The position numbers and the translations under genes are program-made. Below the pieces are notes generated by a model. It was not told where the DNA came from. It ran no database searches and saw nothing but the letters and a program-made list of their open reading frames with translations. A stretch of 64,000 nucleotides of DNA from the NCBI RefSeq assembly GCF_024198175.1, contig NZ_JAJVKV010000006.1, positions 186,001-250,000 of the forward strand, written 5' to 3'. This DNA comes from Pyxidicoccus xibeiensis (lineage in GTDB: Bacteria; Myxococcota; Myxococcia; Myxococcales; Myxococcaceae). This document shows, piece by piece, positions 16,794 through 27,120 of this stretch (positions are counted from its first letter, which is position 1; each line of letters begins with the position of its first letter).

Positions 16794-17864
16794 TCACACG
16801 CCGATGTGCGCGGAGTCCAGCCCCACCAGCCGCTGGCGCACGAAGTCCGCGTCCACCTCCACGCGGCGGCGACGGTGCTCGGGCGCCTCGAACATGATGT
16901 CCGCCATCACGAACTCCAGGATGGAGCGCAGCCCGCGCGCGCCCAGCCCCCGCTCCACGGAGTAGCGCACCACCTCGCGCAGCCCGCCGTCGGCGAAGTC
17001 CAGCTCGATGTCGTCCATGGCCAGCAGCTCGCGGAACTCGCGGACGATGGAGTCCGGCGGCTCGGTCAGCACGCGGATGAGCTCCGGCTCGCCCAGCTTC
17101 TCCAGCTGCACCACCACCGGCAGGCGGCCGAGGAACTCCGCCAGCATCCCGAAGTCCACCAGCTGCTTGGTGCTGATGCGCCGCCGCGAGCGCTTCGCCG
17201 CGTCCTCGGCGCCAAAGCCCATGGCCCGGCCGCCCTCGTCGCCGTACTCGTGCAAATCACTGAACGTTCCCGCGCAGATGAAGAGGATGTCGCGTGTGTC
17301 CACCTGCACGAAGTCGCTCTTGTTCCACGCCTGGGTGACGTTGAGGGGCACGTAGACGTCGCGGCCCTCCAGCAGTTTGAGCAGCGCCTGCTGGACCCCC
17401 TCGCCGCCGATGTCGCGGCTGCCCGCCCCGTTGCGCGCGCCCTGGGAGCGCCGGGCAATCTTGTCCACCTCGTCGATGAAGATGATGCCCCGCTGGGTGT
17501 CCTCCACCGAGTGGTTCGCCTTGAACAGGAGGTCGGAGATCATCACCTCCACGTCCTTCCCGTAGTATCCGGCCTCGGTGTACTCCGTGGCGTCCACCGT
17601 GGTGAACGGGACGTTGAGGATTTCCGCCAGGTTGCGGGCAATGTGCGTCTTGCCGCTGCCGGTGGGGCCAATCAGCAGGATGTTCGATTTCTTGATGAGC
17701 GACTGCCTCCGCAGCCGCCGCGCCTGGATGCGCTTGAGGTGATTGTGAGCGGCGATGGCCACCGCACGCTTGGCGGCATCCTGCCCGATGACGAAGCGGT
17801 CCAACCGCTCGTAGATCTCCCTCGGCGTCTGCACCCCGTCTTCCCTGCGTGCGGACGACTCCAT
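16794..17864 (-). CDS. ClpX-like AAA+ unfoldase without zinc-binding domain
   Basis: The protein has 356 residues from ATG 17864, preceded by GGGAGGGT. It is a ClpX-type AAA+ ATPase: FVIGQDAAKRAVAIAAHNH, Walker A GPTGSGKT, the pore-loop region AGYYGKDVE, Walker B GIIFIDEVDKIA, sensor EFLGRLPVVVQL and a C-terminal sensor-2 GARGLRSILE. The N-terminal C4 zinc domain of ClpX (about 60 residues) is absent. MGFGAED sits where ClpX has its IGF loop for docking ClpP, so ClpP contact may be retained. No clpP is adjacent. It is probably a second, specialised ClpX. Confidence 0.88.
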   Translation of the reverse strand: MESSARREDGVQTPREIYERLDRFVIGQDAAKRAVAIAAHNHLKRIQARRLRRQSLIKKSNILLIGPTGSGKTHIARNLAEILNVPFTTVDATEYTEAGYYGKDVEVMISDLLFKANHSVEDTQRGIIFIDEVDKIARRSQGARNGAGSRDIGGEGVQQALLKLLEGRDVYVPLNVTQAWNKSDFVQVDTRDILFICAGTFSDLHEYGDEGGRAMGFGAEDAAKRSRRRISTKQLVDFGMLAEFLGRLPVVVQLEKLGEPELIRVLTEPPDSIVREFRELLAMDDIELDFADGGLREVVRYSVERGLGARGLRSILEFVMADIMFEAPEHRRRRVEVDADFVRQRLVGLDSAHIGV

Positions 17865-18000
17865 GTACCCTCCCCTTCTGTCCACGCGTCCTCCCGGACT
17901 CCCTGGGAAAGGGTAGGAATTGAATGGAAGGCTGGCCCGCGGGACTACAGGCACCGGCCTGTCACCCAACCCGCCTGCCTGCCCCTCTGGCAGGCGGCTG

Positions 18001-18027
18001 TTGAATACCGGGGGGGTTTCCTATAGT
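18001..18027 (+). promoter_or_regulatory. Candidate speA promoter
   Basis: TTGAAT (18001-18006) and TATAGT (18022-18027) are separated by 15 bp, about 64 bp before the speA ATG. The -10 is good but the spacing is short. An imperfect hairpin with arms GCCTGCC and GGCAGGC lies just upstream. Confidence 0.4.
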
Positions 18028-18090
18028 TCCCGCGCCCTTCCGTTGTTCACGGGAGTCACCCCCCCTTTCCCAGGGAGCTTCGAGACGCCG

Positions 18091-20109
<2,019 letters not shown>

Positions 20110-20155
20110 GGCCGTAGCGCCCCCCTCCGGCCACGTCCGGAGCCCAGGGCACCCG

Positions 20156-20189
20156 AAGCCCCCTGACGCTCCACGCGGCAGGGGGCTTT
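20156..20189. terminator. Bidirectional terminator between speA and the next gene
   Basis: A perfect stem AAGCCCCCTG / CAGGGGGCTT with a 13-nt loop ends in TTT on the plus strand and in a matching AA run on the other. It lies 46 bp after the speA stop and 38 bp beyond the end of the convergent gene, so it can serve both. Confidence 0.8.
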
Positions 20190-20227
20190 GCCGTTTCCGG
20201 GCCCTGGAGGACGCCCGGAGAGCGGCG

Positions 20228-20755
20228 CTAGAGGCTGGAGATGGCGGGCTCGCCGGAGCCGAACTGCACGGGCTCGTCGGCGAAGGCCACGTCCGAGGCG
20301 CGGCCGCGCAGGTGCTGGAGTGCCTGCTGCTGGGCCTCGCCCCGGGCGATGAGGGCCTCGAAGTCGAAGCCGGCCAGGCGGGTGTCCCTCGCCGACAGCC
20401 GCGCCAGGGTGCGCCACAGGGACAGCCGGCCCTCGGTGGCCACGCACAGGCCCTCCAGCTCCACCAGCCGGCTCAGCGGCGAGTAGCGCAGCAGGGAGCC
20501 GTTGAGCTTGAGCCGGCCGAGCTTCTCGCCCACCCACGACATGCGCGTCTTGAGCGGGTCTCGCTTCACCTCCAGCGTCTTCATGACCGCTTCCAGGATG
20601 GACTGGTCATGCTTCAGCTCGGGGATGAACGCCGCCAGGTAGCGGCCCACCGGGTTGCTCCGGTTCTCCGTCTCCGTGCGCACCGCCAGCTCGATGCCCG
20701 CCACCGAGCCCGCCAGATGGTCGTTGAGGTAGATGCCCAGCCGCTTGACGTCCAT
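20228..20755 (-). CDS. Conserved hypothetical protein (helical)
   Basis: This 175-residue protein begins MDVKRLGIYLNDHLAGSVAG. It is predicted to be mostly helical, with an early LNDHLAGSVAGIELAVR helix and a middle KLGRLKLNGSLLRYSPLSRLVELE. I recall similar unnamed bacterial proteins with an LNDHLAG start but no established function. It has no signal peptide or membrane span. It lies alone between two hairpins. Confidence 0.65.
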   Translation of the reverse strand: MDVKRLGIYLNDHLAGSVAGIELAVRTETENRSNPVGRYLAAFIPELKHDQSILEAVMKTLEVKRDPLKTRMSWVGEKLGRLKLNGSLLRYSPLSRLVELEGLCVATEGRLSLWRTLARLSARDTRLAGFDFEALIARGEAQQQALQHLRGRASDVAFADEPVQFGSGEPAISSL

Positions 20756-20897
20756 GCCGCTCCCTCCTCGTACCGAGTCAGGGTGGCCACGCTGGCGGGG
20801 GCACGCACTCCCTGCCTGCCTCTCCGGTCAGCAGCCAGGCAGGCACGGAACAGGGGCCGGGCGGTTCAGCATGCGCTGCCGAGCGGCGCACGTCCCC

Positions 20898-20930
20898 ACG
20901 CCGGGTGGTGCCCGTGAGGCCACCCGGCGT
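20898..20930. terminator. Hairpin downstream of the OsmC gene
   Basis: ACGCCGGGTG and CACCCGGCGT form a perfect 10-bp stem with a 13-nt loop, 26 bp beyond the end of the OsmC gene. There is no T-run, so it may be a transcript-stabilising stem or a weak terminator. Confidence 0.5.
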
Positions 20931-20956
20931 CTTCCCGCTTGTGCAAGCCCGGCGAT

Positions 20957-21391
20957 TCAGTCCGGGTAGCTGAACGTCAGCGGCAGCTTCACGTCCGGGT
21001 GGAGGCTGCGGGCCACCGGGCAGTGGCGGCCCGCCTCTTCCACCCGGGCGCGCTGCTCGGCGCTGAGCCCCGCCGGCATCTGCAGCTCCAGCACCAGCTC
21101 GCCAATGCGGCGCGGAGGCGGCGTCATCCGCTTCTCCACCCGGCCGCGCACCTCGCCCAGGGCGATGCCCTCGCGCGAGGCGAACAGGTGCATCGTCGTC
21201 ACCGCGCAGGACAGCAGCGCCGCGCCCACCAGGTCCGTGGGCGAGAAGCTGCCTCCGGTGCCACCGTTGTCGCGCGGCGCCTCCGTGACGGCCACCGAGC
21301 TGGACGGGCCGTGGGTGAGCTGCGTCTTGAACTGGGGCTGGCTGACCACGGTCATCACCACACCCGTGGCGGGGGTCTGCGGCTGGCTCAT
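20957..21391 (-). CDS. OsmC/Ohr-family peroxide-resistance protein
   Basis: The protein has 144 residues from ATG 21391 (MSQPQTPATG) with GAGGAG upstream. The two catalytic Cys of OsmC-family peroxidases are present: LLSCAVTTMHLFASREG and HCPVARSLHPDVKL. The region GGSFSPTDLVGAALLS matches the family. It should reduce organic hydroperoxides using a dithiol donor. OsmC is favoured over Ohr by general pattern only. The DHS-like gene ends 40 bp upstream, so the two may be co-transcribed. Confidence 0.88.
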   Translation of the reverse strand: MSQPQTPATGVVMTVVSQPQFKTQLTHGPSSSVAVTEAPRDNGGTGGSFSPTDLVGAALLSCAVTTMHLFASREGIALGEVRGRVEKRMTPPPRRIGELVLELQMPAGLSAEQRARVEEAGRHCPVARSLHPDVKLPLTFSYPD

Positions 21392-21431
21392 GTCGGCGCT
21401 CCTCGGTGGCACTGCGGGGTCCTGGGCGGCT

Positions 21432-22655
21432 TCAGCGCACGAAGGTCTCGTGCTTCTTGACGTCGTCCTCGGTGGAGGGCTCCGCGTCCTCCACGCTCCA
21501 GTCCAGCGTCTTCATCAGCGACTTGCTGCGCTTGCGCACGTCCGCGTCCAGGAAGGCGACGGCGTCCGCCATCCGGTCCATCAGCCGCATCGGCTTGCGC
21601 TTGTTCTTCGGCTCGCTGAGCAGCGCGTGCGTCAGCCAGGGGAACACCGCCGTCACGTCGGTGTGCACGTAGACGGAGCCGGTCTCCACCGCCTCCACCG
21701 ACACCTTGCCCCACGTGTGGCCCTCACCGGCCGGGCAGCTCGACAGCGCGCCGTTGTCCACCGGGTCCACGCAGAACTGCACGTCGATGTCGAAGCCCGT
21801 CGTCGGGACGTTGAGGATCTGGTCCAGCAGCGGCTCGCCCTGCAGCGTGTAGTTCTTCGGCACGCCGCCGCCCAGAATCCAGATGGCCAGCCGCTTGCTG
21901 CCGTTGTGCCGGCAGAAGTGCTGCATGGCCGCCATGGAGTAGACGTCGTCGTTGATGTCGAGCTCGAACTTGAACGCGTCCCCCAGCAGCCGCTTGAGCT
22001 TCACGACGTTGAGGAAGATGGAGCCGTCCTGCACCGCGCCCACCCAGATGGGCACCGCGTGCTTGTACGCCGTGGCCAGCAGCGACGGCTGCTTCACCCC
22101 GAGCTTCTTCTCGATCTGGTAGATGGCCTTGCCGAGCAGGTAGTGGAACTCCGGCGTGGTCATCTTCTTCTGGAACTCGGGGCCGCGGATGATGGCGGAG
22201 AAGAGGCGGTCGGTGTCGAGCAGCGCCTCCTCCCAGAAGCCCAGGTCGTAGATGCGGATGATGCGCGCCAGCCGGTACTGGAGGTCGCCCGCGTTGGGGT
22301 TCACCTCGCGGATGGCGTGGCCGATGATGCGGTGGGCGTCGTGGTAGAGGTTGGCGCCCGTCGTCGTAATCGCGGAGATGACGCCCTTCTCGATGAGGGG
22401 AATCAGGCAGCTCTGGTGGAGCCCCGCGGGCGTCATCGCGCCGGACAGCGTCAGGAAGACGGAGGCGTCCTGCTCCATCGACTTGGACATCAGCTCGAAG
22501 GCCGTGCGCTCCTGGCGGCCCACGTAGGCGCTGAAGGCGTGCGCGAGCAGCTCCGCCGGCTTCTCCTTGCCGGTGATGGGGCGGGGGTCCGCCTTGCGCG
22601 CCCCGGAGTACGCGGCGCGAAGGGACTTCTTCGGGTTCGAGGAGGTCTTGGCCAT
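21432..22655 (-). CDS. Deoxyhypusine synthase-like protein (polyamine enzyme)
   Basis: The protein has 407 residues from ATG 22655 (MAKTSSNPKK). It belongs to the deoxyhypusine synthase family: ITTTGANLYHDAHRIIG matches the NAD-binding TTAGG-type region, and HTWGKVSVEA holds the Lys (about residue 317) that forms the covalent aminobutyl intermediate in DHS. Where DHS has GGG-x-x-KHH, this protein has GGGVPKNY, so the His base is replaced. Bacteria lack eIF5A, so the acceptor must differ; bacterial homologues are thought to make homospermidine or related polyamines. The nearby speA supports a polyamine role. Confidence 0.85.
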   Translation of the reverse strand: MAKTSSNPKKSLRAAYSGARKADPRPITGKEKPAELLAHAFSAYVGRQERTAFELMSKSMEQDASVFLTLSGAMTPAGLHQSCLIPLIEKGVISAITTTGANLYHDAHRIIGHAIREVNPNAGDLQYRLARIIRIYDLGFWEEALLDTDRLFSAIIRGPEFQKKMTTPEFHYLLGKAIYQIEKKLGVKQPSLLATAYKHAVPIWVGAVQDGSIFLNVVKLKRLLGDAFKFELDINDDVYSMAAMQHFCRHNGSKRLAIWILGGGVPKNYTLQGEPLLDQILNVPTTGFDIDVQFCVDPVDNGALSSCPAGEGHTWGKVSVEAVETGSVYVHTDVTAVFPWLTHALLSEPKNKRKPMRLMDRMADAVAFLDADVRKRSKSLMKTLDWSVEDAEPSTEDDVKKHETFVR

Positions 22656-22712
22656 GGCGCGGCGACATAGCACCGCCGGCCGGACAAAGGGAGCGCCGCC
22701 TGTGCCCCGGCG

Positions 22713-23027
22713 CTACTTGTCGCGCTTCTTGCCGCCCCCGCCGCCGCCGTTGCCGTCGTCCCCGGCGGCGGCCGGTGCGTCCTCGGGCCCGGCCTCGGCC
22801 TCGGGCAGGCCCAGGACCCTGTCCCTCACCTCCTCCGCGGACAGGGCGGCTGTGTCGGACACCACACAGGACACGTACGCCAGCTCCGCCAGGGCCCGCC
22901 GGGCCCGCTCACGGACGGCCGGGTCATCCGAGCCCAGCTCTTCCGAGGCGGCGGAGACGTAGCTGCTGGCCAGTGACTCGAAGAGGTACACCCGGTTTTC
23001 GATGGTCGAATCGTTCTTCTTTCCCAT
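22713..23027 (-). CDS. Small hypothetical protein with Gly/Lys-rich tail
   Basis: This 104-residue protein starts MGKKNDSTIENRVYLFESL. Residues 1-70 are helical with alternating charged residues. The C-terminus is an acidic Ala/Pro/Asp stretch followed by six Gly and KKRDK. No family is recognised. It is 57 bp upstream of the DHS-like gene in the same direction and divergent from the PHP phosphatase. Confidence 0.6.
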   Translation of the reverse strand: MGKKNDSTIENRVYLFESLASSYVSAASEELGSDDPAVRERARRALAELAYVSCVVSDTAALSAEEVRDRVLGLPEAEAGPEDAPAAAGDDGNGGGGGGKKRDK

Positions 23028-23067
23028 GGGGCGGCCAGTGTAGGCACGGGCCCCTGCGGCGGCAGGC

Positions 23068-23084
23068 CCAACGTCTTAAGTTGG
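23068..23084. promoter_or_regulatory. Palindrome in a divergent promoter region
   Basis: CCAAC-GTCTTAA-GTTGG is an inverted repeat in the 114 bp between the divergent small hypothetical gene and the PHP gene. Its position suits an operator. No binding protein can be named. Confidence 0.3.
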
Positions 23085-23141
23085 TGTGAAACCGAACCAG
23101 GTCGCGTAAGTGCGACACTCACCGCTCGCCGGGAGCCCGTC

Positions 23142-23960
23142 TTGATTGACCTGCACTCACACACCACCGCCAGTGACGGGCAGTACCCTCCGTCGGAGCT
23201 GCTGGCGCGCGCGGCGGCGGCCGGGGTGACGGTGCTGGCGGTGACGGACCACGACACCGTGGCGGGGCTGGCGGAGGCGGCGGAGGCGGCGCGCGCGCAC
23301 GGGGTGGAGCTGGTGCCGGGCATCGAGCTGTCCGCCTTCATCCACCGGCGGGAGGTGCACATCCTGGGGCACTTCCTGAAGCCGGACGACGAGGACATCG
23401 CCCGCTTCTCCGAGCGCCTGCGGGACGAGCGAGAGCAGCGGATGGAGCGGATGCTCGAGCGGATGCGGCAGCTCGGCTACCCGGTGCGGATGGAGCACGT
23501 CCGGGCAGTGGCGGGCAACGCGCAGCTGGGCCGGCCCCACCTGGCGCGGGTGCTGGTGGAGCGCGGCTGGGCGGTGGACGTGAAGGAGGCCTTCGACCGC
23601 TTCCTGGGGACGCGGGGAGCGGCCTGGGTGGACCGCTACAAGCTGGACGGCGCGGAGGCCATCCGCCTCATCCGCCGGGCCGGCGGCACCGCCACCCTCG
23701 CCCACCCGGGCTCGTCGCGGATGGAGCGGCCGGAGATTCGCGCGCTGGCCAAGGCGGGCCTGGCCGGACTGGAGGTGCTCCACTCGGACCACAACCCGAG
23801 CGTGCGGCACAAGTACCTCGCCCTGGCCGCGGAGCTGGACCTGGTGCCCACCTCCGGCAGCGACTTTCACGGAGAGGCCGTGTCCCCGGACCACAAGCTG
23901 GGCGCCGCCGCCATGCCCCCGGACCTGTTCGCGAAGCTCAAGGCCCGCGCCGCCGCCTGA
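23142..23960 (+). CDS. PHP-domain phosphoesterase (3',5'-nucleoside bisphosphate phosphatase type)
   Basis: This 272-residue protein uses TTG as start, with GGGAG six bases upstream. The PHP metal ligands are all visible: DLHSHTTASDG, VTDHDTVAG, PGIELSA, HILGHFLKP, TLAHPGSS and SGSDFHG. The YciV/RNase AM subfamily hydrolyses 3',5'-bisphosphonucleotides and short 5' RNA ends. Size and motif order fit that subfamily best. It is followed 49 bp later by the kinase gene. Confidence 0.88.
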   Translation: MIDLHSHTTASDGQYPPSELLARAAAAGVTVLAVTDHDTVAGLAEAAEAARAHGVELVPGIELSAFIHRREVHILGHFLKPDDEDIARFSERLRDEREQRMERMLERMRQLGYPVRMEHVRAVAGNAQLGRPHLARVLVERGWAVDVKEAFDRFLGTRGAAWVDRYKLDGAEAIRLIRRAGGTATLAHPGSSRMERPEIRALAKAGLAGLEVLHSDHNPSVRHKYLALAAELDLVPTSGSDFHGEAVSPDHKLGAAAMPPDLFAKLKARAAA

Positions 23961-24009
23961 AAGCCGGGGAGGAGAGGAATTCTCGTTTTTTGATACGCTC
24001 CTGCCGCCC

Positions 24010-27000
24010 ATGGAGTGTCCGAGCGAGACGACACTGAGCGAGTTCCTCGAAGGGCTGCTGCCCGAGGAGCGCCGCGTACGCGTTCTGGCCCACGTGGAGG
24101 GGTGCGAGCGCTGCCAGGAGAGCGTGGCGTTGGGGGCCAGCTCCACCGAGGGCGCCGCCGCGGCCCCCTGGGACGGCCCGCTGCTGGCCCAGGGCGCGAA
24201 GCTGTCCCGCTACGTGGTGCTGGAGCGCATCGGCCAGGGGGCCATGGGCGAGGTGTACGCGGCCTATGACCCGGAGCTGGACCGGCAGGTGGCCCTCAAG
24301 CTGCTGCGGCCGGAGGGCCGCCACGTGGAGGAGCTGCGGCTGCGGCTGCTGCGCGAGGCCCAGGCCCTGGCGCGGCTGGCCCACCCCCACGTCGTCACGG
24401 TGCACGACGTGGGCATGGCGGGGGACTGCGTCTTCCTGGCGCTGGAGCTGGTGGAGGGCACCACGCTGTCGGACTGGCTGAAGGCGCCGCGCACCGCGCG
24501 CGAGGTGCTGCGCGTCTTCCGCGATGCCGGCCGGGGGCTGGCGGCCGCCCACGCCGCGGGCCTGGTGCACCGCGACTTCAAGCCCGCCAACGTCCTCGTC
24601 GGCCAGGACGACCGGGTGCGGGTGACGGACTTCGGCCTGGCCCGCCCCTCCAACCGCCGGCCCGTGGACGGGCGCCTGCCCCAGACGCCGGCCCCCGAGG
24701 AGCGGACGCCCGCGCCCCTGACGCGCACGGGCGCCCTGGTGGGCACGCCGGCCTATATGGCGCCGGAGCAGCTCCAGGGCCACGGCGTGGACGCGCTGTC
24801 GGACCAGTTCAGCTTCTGCGTCGCCCTCTATGAAGCGCTCCACGGGGTGCGCCCCTTCGAGGGGCGGAACCTGGAGGAGCTGGGCCGCGCGGCGCGCGAG
24901 GGCCGGGTGCGGGCGCCGGTGCGCGAGGCGAAGGTGCCCGCGCGGGTGCGGCGGGCGGTGCTGCGCGGGCTGCGCGCCAAGCCGGAGGAGCGCTTCCCGT
25001 CCATGGACGCGCTGCTGGCGGAGCTCGTCCCGCGCGCCTGGAACATCCGCACCTGGGTGGCCACCTCCGCGGCGGCGGCCAGTCTGCTCGGGCTGACGGT
25101 GGGCTACGTGGTGGCGCAGCGGCACGAGGCGCGCTGCGAGCAGGACGCGGAGAAGCTCACCACCGTGTGGAACCCCGAGCGGCGCGAGCGGCTGCACGCG
25201 GCCTTCCTCGCCAGCGGCAGGGCCGACGCCGCCTCCACGTGGGAGGCCGTCTCCAGCGTGCTGGAGTCCCAGGCGTCCGCGTGGCGCACGCTGCGGCTCG
25301 ACTCCTGCCTGGCCGACGAGGACGCCGCCAGCACCTCGTGGCAGACGATGGCCTGCCTCGACGCGCGGCTGTGGCACCTGGCCGCCGTCACCGACGTGCT
25401 GGAGAAGTCGGACGCGCAGACGGTGCGGGACGCCCCGCAGCTCGTCGCCTCGCTGGAGGGCATCTCCGGGTGCCGGGACGCGCCCGCGCTCACCACCCGG
25501 CCCCAGCCGCCCGACGCCCTGCGCCCGCGCGTGGACGCCGCCCGGCGCCGGCTGGCCGAGGCCCGCGCCCGCATGGACCTGGGCAGCCACTCGGCGGCCA
25601 TCGAGGTGACCACCGCCCTGCTCGGGGAGCTGAAGGGCCTGGACTACCGGCCGCTGGAGGCCGAGGTCCTCACCCTGCACGGCCACCTGCACGGCCTCAC
25701 CGGCAAGCTGAAGGAGGCGGAGGAGTTCCTCTACAAGGCCCTTTGGGCCGCCGAGGCCAGCCGGGACGACGAGACGGTGGCGCGCGTGTGGAACCTGCTG
25801 CTGTGGGTGGTGGGGGACCAGATGGCGCGGATGGACGAGGCGGACCGGCTCGTCCAGCACGCCCGCGCCGCCGTGGAGCGGCTGGGACGCGAGCGCTTCC
25901 CGGCCATCGCCATCGACCTGCACCTGCGCATGGGCGGGCTGCGCCTGGTGCAGGGGCAGCTGGACGAAGCCGAGGCCGAGTACAACCAGGGGCTCGCGCT
26001 GTCGCGCAAGGCCCTGGGCCCCGAGCGCCAGCGCACCACGTACTTCCTCTCCGGCCTGGGCCGTGTCCGCTCGCGCCAGCTGCGCGCGGCGGAGGCGCTG
26101 GAGCTGTACCAGCAGGTCCAGGAGCACGCGCTGCGTGAGCGCCAGTGGAGCCCCGAGCACCCCGTCGTCGCGCTCAACCTCAACAACATCGCCACCGAGC
26201 TGCTGGCGCTGGGGCGCACGGAGGAGGCGCTCGCCACCTTCCGGCGCTCGCTGGCGCTGCTGGAGGCCGCGCGCTCCAAGGACCACCCCAGCCTCGCGCC
26301 CCCGCTCAACAACCTCGCCGGGCTGCTGCGCCGCGAGGGCCGGCTGGACGAGGCGCGGCAGCTGTACCAGCGCGCCTTCACCATCTTCGAGCGCAGCAAG
26401 GGCCCCGACCACCCCAGCACCCTCGTCGCGCTCAGCGGGCTGGGGATGGTGGCCTATGACTCGAACCAGCTCGACGAGGCGCTCGCCCACAACCAGCAGG
26501 CGCTGGAGCGGCTGGAGCGGACCCTGGGGCCGGACACCCCGCGCGCGGAGAATGCGCTGCGCAACCTGGCCCTCATCCTCCTGCGGGCCGGCCGCCCCGC
26601 CGAGGCCCGGCGGCACCTGACGCGCGCGCTGGGCCAGCTCCAGAAGGCGAACGGCCCGGACTCCGTGACGACCACCGGCGTGGTCCGCGACCTCGCCCGC
26701 GTGGACCTGGCCACGGGCGCGCACCGGGCGGCGCTGGCGCACTGCCAGCGCAGCCTGAAGCTCGACGAGCAGACGCAGGGCGCGGAGAGCCCGGACGTCG
26801 CGCTGGACCTCGCCTGCCTCGCGGAGGCCCACCTGGGCCTGGGCGCCGTGGAGCGGGCCGTGCCCCTGCTGGAGCGCGCGCGGCGCATCCACGAGAAGTC
26901 CTGGCTGGACCGGAAGGACTCGGCCCGCATCTCCTTCCTGCTGGCGCGGGCGCTGTGGGAGCGGCGTGCCCCCGCCGAGCGGACGCGCGCCCTGGCGCTC

Positions 27001-27120
27001 GCGAAGGAGGCCCGGGACTGGCTGGAGCCCCAGGGCATCCGCACCCGTCAGGAGCTGCGCGAGGTGATGGCCTGGCAGCAGACCCGGCAGCCTCCCGCCA
27101 TGAGCAAGGCCAGCCGATGA
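24010..27120 (+). CDS. Ser/Thr protein kinase with N-terminal zinc finger, one TM span and TPRs
   Basis: The protein has 1036 residues. Residues 1-40 contain HVEGCERC with an upstream Cys3, the H-x3-C-x2-C pattern of anti-sigma zinc-finger domains. The kinase domain (about 68-335) has IGQGAMGEVY, VALKLL, HRDFKPANVL, DFGLA and AYMAPEQ, so it is catalytically complete. A hydrophobic segment at about 346-368 is a likely membrane span. About eight TPR-like repeats fill 510-1000. The next gene, a sigma factor, overlaps by 4 bp. I infer that this protein holds or modifies that sigma factor in response to an extracytoplasmic signal read by the TPRs. Confidence 0.93.
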   Translation: MECPSETTLSEFLEGLLPEERRVRVLAHVEGCERCQESVALGASSTEGAAAAPWDGPLLAQGAKLSRYVVLERIGQGAMGEVYAAYDPELDRQVALKLLRPEGRHVEELRLRLLREAQALARLAHPHVVTVHDVGMAGDCVFLALELVEGTTLSDWLKAPRTAREVLRVFRDAGRGLAAAHAAGLVHRDFKPANVLVGQDDRVRVTDFGLARPSNRRPVDGRLPQTPAPEERTPAPLTRTGALVGTPAYMAPEQLQGHGVDALSDQFSFCVALYEALHGVRPFEGRNLEELGRAAREGRVRAPVREAKVPARVRRAVLRGLRAKPEERFPSMDALLAELVPRAWNIRTWVATSAAAASLLGLTVGYVVAQRHEARCEQDAEKLTTVWNPERRERLHAAFLASGRADAASTWEAVSSVLESQASAWRTLRLDSCLADEDAASTSWQTMACLDARLWHLAAVTDVLEKSDAQTVRDAPQLVASLEGISGCRDAPALTTRPQPPDALRPRVDAARRRLAEARARMDLGSHSAAIEVTTALLGELKGLDYRPLEAEVLTLHGHLHGLTGKLKEAEEFLYKALWAAEASRDDETVARVWNLLLWVVGDQMARMDEADRLVQHARAAVERLGRERFPAIAIDLHLRMGGLRLVQGQLDEAEAEYNQGLALSRKALGPERQRTTYFLSGLGRVRSRQLRAAEALELYQQVQEHALRERQWSPEHPVVALNLNNIATELLALGRTEEALATFRRSLALLEAARSKDHPSLAPPLNNLAGLLRREGRLDEARQLYQRAFTIFERSKGPDHPSTLVALSGLGMVAYDSNQLDEALAHNQQALERLERTLGPDTPRAENALRNLALILLRAGRPAEARRHLTRALGQLQKANGPDSVTTTGVVRDLARVDLATGAHRAALAHCQRSLKLDEQTQGAESPDVALDLACLAEAHLGLGAVERAVPLLERARRIHEKSWLDRKDSARISFLLARALWERRAPAERTRALALAKEARDWLEPQGIRTRQELREVMAWQQTRQPPAMSKASR

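Noticed and set aside
23938..26892. A 984-codon minus-strand frame over the kinase gene
   Set aside because: It is antisense to a kinase with all catalytic motifs.
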